This document shows positions 39,801-45,800 of a stretch of DNA of 64,000 nt, one piece after another (position 1 is the first letter of the stretch; every line of letters starts with the position of its first letter). Origin of the DNA: Cristatella mucedo (taxonomy: Eukaryota; Bryozoa; Phylactolaemata; Cristatellidae); assembly GCA_009760855.2 (NCBI GenBank), contig WPIO01000022.1:489001-553000 (forward strand), written 5' to 3'. The notes below the pieces were generated by a model. The model ran no database searches. It worked only from the letters and a program-made list of their open reading frames with translations, and was not told where the DNA came from. The translations under genes and the position numbers were made by a program.

Positions 39801-42800
39801 ACCTTTAGAGATTATTATGCATACTGACCACTAGCAGTCATCTTGTGGTAGTTTCATTGCTTTTGATTATCGCAATTAGCAGAGTGGCGGAATCGTAACT
39901 TTTGATCGGAGCAGGTTAAGGCGTGTTTCGATCGTGGAATTTTTGTGCACAATCAGCGGTTTGGTCTGAATCAGCGGTTTGGTCTGCCGAAATTTGGTAT
40001 TAAGAGAAAAATCACTTGTTGAACTTTCTTTAATTATGGTTCAATATCTAGCTATTTTAGCAGAATCGAAAAGGGGATTTTTACCGAAATTTAATGAATT
40101 TGGGCCCCACATATTTCTAGAGACTATTCCCATAGCTGGATTGCATCTACTCACCTTTATTGTACTTGTGAGAAGAGTTTTTACCCCGAAATCGGAGCTA
40201 GTCCTGTGACTTGAGAAAAATGTGATGGTATCTCAAGTAAGAACCGTGGATAACTACTAACATTCTGTCAAAAGTAATGCTGAGACTACTGCTGAGTTGG
40301 TATATGCAGTGGCCGAGTCAAAAGAGGGCAGGTGGTATTTCCTCCCCCTCCCTCACAGCAGCGGGGTAGCGACCTGGGCCGCCCCCTATTCTTCCGACCG
40401 TCACTAACGGCGAAATTATGCCTGAATTCAACTCGACGAGCAGCAGCGGAGCTCGTGTCGAATAAGCACCATGACTTTCCGCTATAACGTTTCATTAATT
40501 GCGGGTCTAGCCGCGCCTGCATGAACATTTTTTATGGGTCTATCCCATACATGTAAAGTGTCTAGAAAAAGATTAACTTCTCTGAAAGGGCGTACATATT
40601 ATTATCATTATTATTATTATTATTGCAAAAAATTGCAGGTCTTGCCCCCTAGATGAAAATCCCGGCGCCACCACTGGGTCCAGGAATGTGTTAATGACGA
40701 CGGCAGGCGTGACCCAACCATGGGTCACCACCTTAACGATGCCAAGTGTGATGAGCTGACTAACCTAGCTCAGGTGCAGCAATGAGTGAAGCTCCGTGTG
40801 ATAGAAGTGGGAAAATTCATGGAGCGCCTTGGGAGTTCGGATGTTGCTATTGCATACGAGAGCGTGGAACTGGCTGTTGGTAACAAGCACGTATCCGGTA
40901 CTTTGTCCTTTGCTGACGATGTTGTGAGCAAAGGACCGGCTTCCTGTGCCGGTCATTGCGATTGCGAAACCAAATCCTACGGGAACTTCCTTTGAGACTG
41001 CTATTGTAATAACTGCTGCAATTATTGACTGCTCCTCTAAGAACTGCTATCCAGAAGGCATCCGAAGTGTCTCGGCAGATATTAATTTCGGAACCTAACA
41101 AGATGGAGAAGCTAAAAGTGTACATCGACGATTGAAGGCAATGCTAGGTTTTCTATCAATCCCACTAGAGGGCGGTCCTAGTTTTAGGAGGAGCCAGTGA
41201 AACTTTTTGACATATTCAATCAGCCGGGTTTTGACAGTCGTAAGAGAGTATTGGCGGCTCCTGGGTTAATGTAATGTCACCCGGAAGCGAATGTGTCATA
41301 ACCTGCTGCTTAGAGTATATGAAAAGGTCATGTGAAGTGAAGATTAGTCAGTTGCACTATCGTGCCGTGCCGATCAGATGCGACCCTCTTTCTTCGGCTG
41401 TGGATTACGCAGCTATACTCAAAGAATGACACGTAATTCTTATTCACAAGTGGGCGTTCTTGATTGCTCTCCGAAGCTTGCTCTGGTATCGGCGCCACTT
41501 CCGTTTTCGAGCGCAGCCGATGCGGCTTCTCCGACGACTCGGTGCGAGTAATATGACTCGCTAGCTGCCCTTTGATGATGGTGTGCCGAGGGTTTTTATT
41601 GGAAATACTCACAGCACGGCGGCGAGTCACTGGCGAGTCTATTATTTCCTTCTTCGTTGCATAGCTACAAATCCCTATCCATGATTAGAAGCTGTCTCCC
41701 ACAGTGGCTTGTAAAAAATTTAACTAGCTCTTTAGTTCTGTCTCGGCTTGATTATTGTAATTCCCTTTTGGCTGGGCTACCAAAGAAAGCTATTATGCCA
41801 CTACAGCGGACTATGAATATGGCTGCAAGGCTGGTCTTCAAGTCCCAGCGGTTTGAGCACGTGTCTCCTTTGCTGAAAGAGCTAGAATGGTTGCCGGTTG
41901 AGCAAAGGATACAGAGCAAAGTTCTTACGCTGACCCACAAGGCCCGCCACGGCTTGGCTCCTTCGTACCTAGCTGAGCTGCTGCATCAGTTTCAGCCTGT
42001 TCGCGCCCTCAGGTCCTATGTGGACAATAAATTAGCTGTTCCATTCCTCCGCTTACAGACAGTTGGCGACAGAAGCTTTAGCTCTGCAGGTCCTAGACTG
42101 TGGAACTCGCTTCCACAATTCTTACGCAACGACATCTACTCTCCAACTGCCGACTATGGCACATCTTTTTCAGCGGTCCTGAACTGCTACTTCTATGCTA
42201 CTCACTACCTCAACTGCTCTCCTAACTCTGCTATGCTTCCCACTTTCTCTTTGTTGCGTGAGACAAAGTCTGTTGGCTACCGAATGCTTACCGAAAGCCG
42301 CTTAGGCTGTGAGTGCGCTATACAAAACTCTCCTGCGTAACACCCACATGGTCCCTATGACTTTCTGGAGTTACTGACGGAGATACATGACATGACATAT
42401 GGAAACTGCATCTATAAAAAATACCTAGAACCTAGCCATTATCGTTTCATGTAATTTTCGCAAAGCTGGAATAAATAAATATAATTAATTTATATAGCAC
42501 CCGAAGAGAACTTAATCTCTATTCAGGCGCTTCACATATGCCTCTGGGCTCGAAGGAAGTGCGTGTACTGCCAGCTTGTGACGCTGTGAAAACGGGAAAT
42601 GGAGCGTGTGGCGGCACACTTCCGGCGATTTCCTCGTCAAGTCAACTGAAGGCCGAGGGTCAAGGCTTAGCCCTCTCCCCAACAGTGCAGAATTTAATTT
42701 CCTGGCTGGGTCTGGCTGTAGGTGTGTGCAACGATCGAAAATCGCTAAATTCCTATAAAAAAAAAATAAAAAATTCGAGCCAGTGTACGTGCCAACTGCA

Positions 42801-45800
42801 AGAGAAAGTCAAGCAGCAGTGCCGTCGCTGGCGCACGCTCTGGTTACACTGGACATTTTTGTATGACATGCCTTCGCAGCAGCTCGAACGACTTCGCGAG
42901 GCCTTTGACGCGTTCGAACACGATACATTACGTGTACCGGCAATAACGTAGCCAGAGAGCCTAGGAGACTGAAGCCCATCGAGTCGCGGACGGTCACGTG
43001 CCGCTCAGAGACAAGCTTCCCCTTCGGCCTGCCACGCGATCGATAGGGAGCCCTTCAATTTAAATTAGAAAGTTCGGGCCGAATCGCTGTTTCCCGAAAG
43101 TCACTGCTACCTTACGCGTAAGCATAATATTTTCGCCATTGCTGTGCTGTCATGTGAGTTGAAGTCTGTCTCCTGAATTTAACGTCGTAGGTGAGTTGTC
43201 CACGGTGAAAATATCAAAAGCTCGTGCAGGTGGCAAAGCAGATTTAGCCAGAGCAAACATAGAGCAACGTTATAGCCTTATTCGCAGGGAGTTGGCATGG
43301 GGGGGGCGTACCTGCGGCATTGTAGACATTGTTCGGCAGCTCTCGGTTTTGTTTTCTAACCTCGGGTGCCCAGAAGAAGCGAACGGCGGAACATCTAGTC
43401 ACGTTACGGTGTCAATCGATACGAGTAACTCACTACGCGTGGACTCGCTTGGCTGAGTCATAGAAATTCCGCCTCGGAAGACAAGGCTGCGCCTTCTAGC
43501 GGCGTGACGGACTTTCTCGATTTAATTAATAGGGATCGCGAGTACTATTCGAACCCGATACCTTGGGTCATTAAACCTTAGCGGCGAGCAAATGGGTGCA
43601 GAGATAAATGCGGACTTGAAGGGAGCTCACCTGTTGCCAGTTTGCTTTCACTTCTTCCCCGGAGCGCGGTACAATGAGTGAGGTAGCTTTTTGGCAACTC
43701 GGTATGCGCAAATACGGCTGTAGCGGTCGGAAAGGCGTCGGTTGACGGATGCCTCCGAAGCACTTTGACAGCGCACACCGTTGTGGGCTCTCGGCTGTAG
43801 GGGAGTACGTGAGGCCTGCCGTGAACATTGCACTCGCTGTCCTGCTGGCGTGCCTGAGCGTGCCCGTCGTGCAGAACCTGCTCTCGCCCAGACAGAGCAT
43901 GAACACGTCGTTCGACCCTCTGCGACTTGTCAACACGTACGGTGCCTTCGGCAGGTTCGTAAGCGCGCTCGCTCGCTCGTCTCGCGAAAGTGGCCGGCCA
44001 CTTTCTCGATGGCTGGCGATCTTCCGGCGAGTGGCAGACATCCTCGGACAAATAAACGGATGAATCGCGGCATTTCGGGCTCAAGTTTGCTACGTTTGAC
44101 ATCGGTACGCTCGCGTCACCGCCACCGCCGGTCATTTCACGCTGTAGCGTCACCAAGGAGAGGACGGAAGTGATACTTCAGGGAACCCACGACGACGTGC
44201 GCCTAGTTGGCGACGCAGCCGACTGGCAGGAGTATGAATTTAAGTGCAAGCCCGGGCGCGTCGATCGCCGACCGTGCATCGTGTCGCCCTATCACTACCG
44301 GCTGGACTGGCTCATGTGGTTCGCAGCCTTTCAGGTGCGCCCGACTTTGCTACGCCGGCCTCTCAGCGTTTGCCCTCTGCCGCCCTCTGCCGCCCGCCTC
44401 TGCGGCAGTGCACCCACCTCTGCCGCCCTCTGCTCGCCTCCGCCCAACTGTGCCACCGCGCGCGCCCGCCTCTGGCGCCCTCTGACTGCCGCGGTTGTCC
44501 GCTGCCCGCGCTGCACTCTTTCCTTCCGCTTTGAAACGCTTTGCTGACTACTGATTACTCGCCAACTGTCGCCGATTCGTGGACGCAGGTCACACGCCGC
44601 AAGGTCTGCGAAAACAGTCGGGGTCTTTGTAATGCGACGAACCTCACTCAAGCTCTATGGCCATAGCTCTTTTTAGTTTAATCTAGCTGTGCAGAAATTG
44701 CGAATGTATTTCGTCGTTAAAATATTCGTAAAGTGCTTGTCACGCTCACTTTGCAGCCAGTGCCCACGCTTCAGTAGCCAAACCGCCGCCATTTGGGGAC
44801 TACGCTGACGCCAATCAATGCCTGAGATGGCGCCATTGTGGAACCAAACGCCGTTGAACCGTTAGCTCTCCGGCAGCAGCCGAATTCTTTGAGTAGCCTT
44901 TACTTTCCGGCGTACGGCGCTCGTAATCCGTCGCTCGGAGATCGCCAAAGTCACTTTGACGTTGCTTTTTCACGCGTAGCCTGACACGTGACGCCGTTTG
45001 GCCGCAGTCAAAACGCGTTCGCACAATTTAGGCTTGTGCGATTTCGTGGAGTAAGAGCGTGCCGCTCTATCGCATACGTCAATGTCGTACGCGTGCGAAA
45101 CTTATCCGTAGCCCAAGTATGCGATTAGTTGAGCGCTAGAGCTTTCTATCGGCGATTTCGTAAGCTGCGTTGCAGTCTTTGTCGTAAACTGTCGAAAGCC
45201 CGACCTGCGTCAGAACATCCCCTGACCTGACCACATTTAAAAAGAATTTAAAACACCTATTTAGGACAGCATTTAGTGGGTCCCTGTGATTCGTCCTTGA
45301 TGTGCTTATGCGTGCTGACACTGTGCATGCTGCCACTAGCCACATTTGCATGCTGACCCTGTGCATGTCACCCCTAACCATGTTATTCATTTTGTTTGTT
45401 TATCAAGCATGATTTTACTCACCATTCAATTGCATTTCCCTTTGCAGCAAATGTAAAGCGCCTAGAGAGCGATTAAGTTCTTTAAGGGCGCTTTATCAAG
45501 TGCATTATTATTATTATTATTAAAGCCTTTGACTGAACGCGAGAAAAGGTCACCCATTGCTGAAAAAATGCATTATGATAATAATAGTAGTAATTTATTT
45601 ATATAGCACCCTCGGAGAACTTAATCTCTCTCTAGGCACTGTACGTATGCTGTAAAGGAAGCATGGCCGTACAGCTAGCGGTAACATGCACCGCGGCAGC
45701 ATGCATAATAATACGTAGTAGCAAGCGCAGTGTCGGCACGCATAAGCGAACAAAGGACAAATCACAAGGATCCAGCAAAGGCTGTGAGGAACGGGTGCGC

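Noticed and set aside
42700-42951. EF-hand-like words (LREAFDAFEHD) in a + ORF
   Set aside because: No complete calcium loop follows; the ORF begins in a SINE remnant and lacks splice-supported borders.
43571-44156. Minus-strand ORFs of 156 and 192 codons
   Set aside because: Shadows of LMF exons c and d on the + strand.
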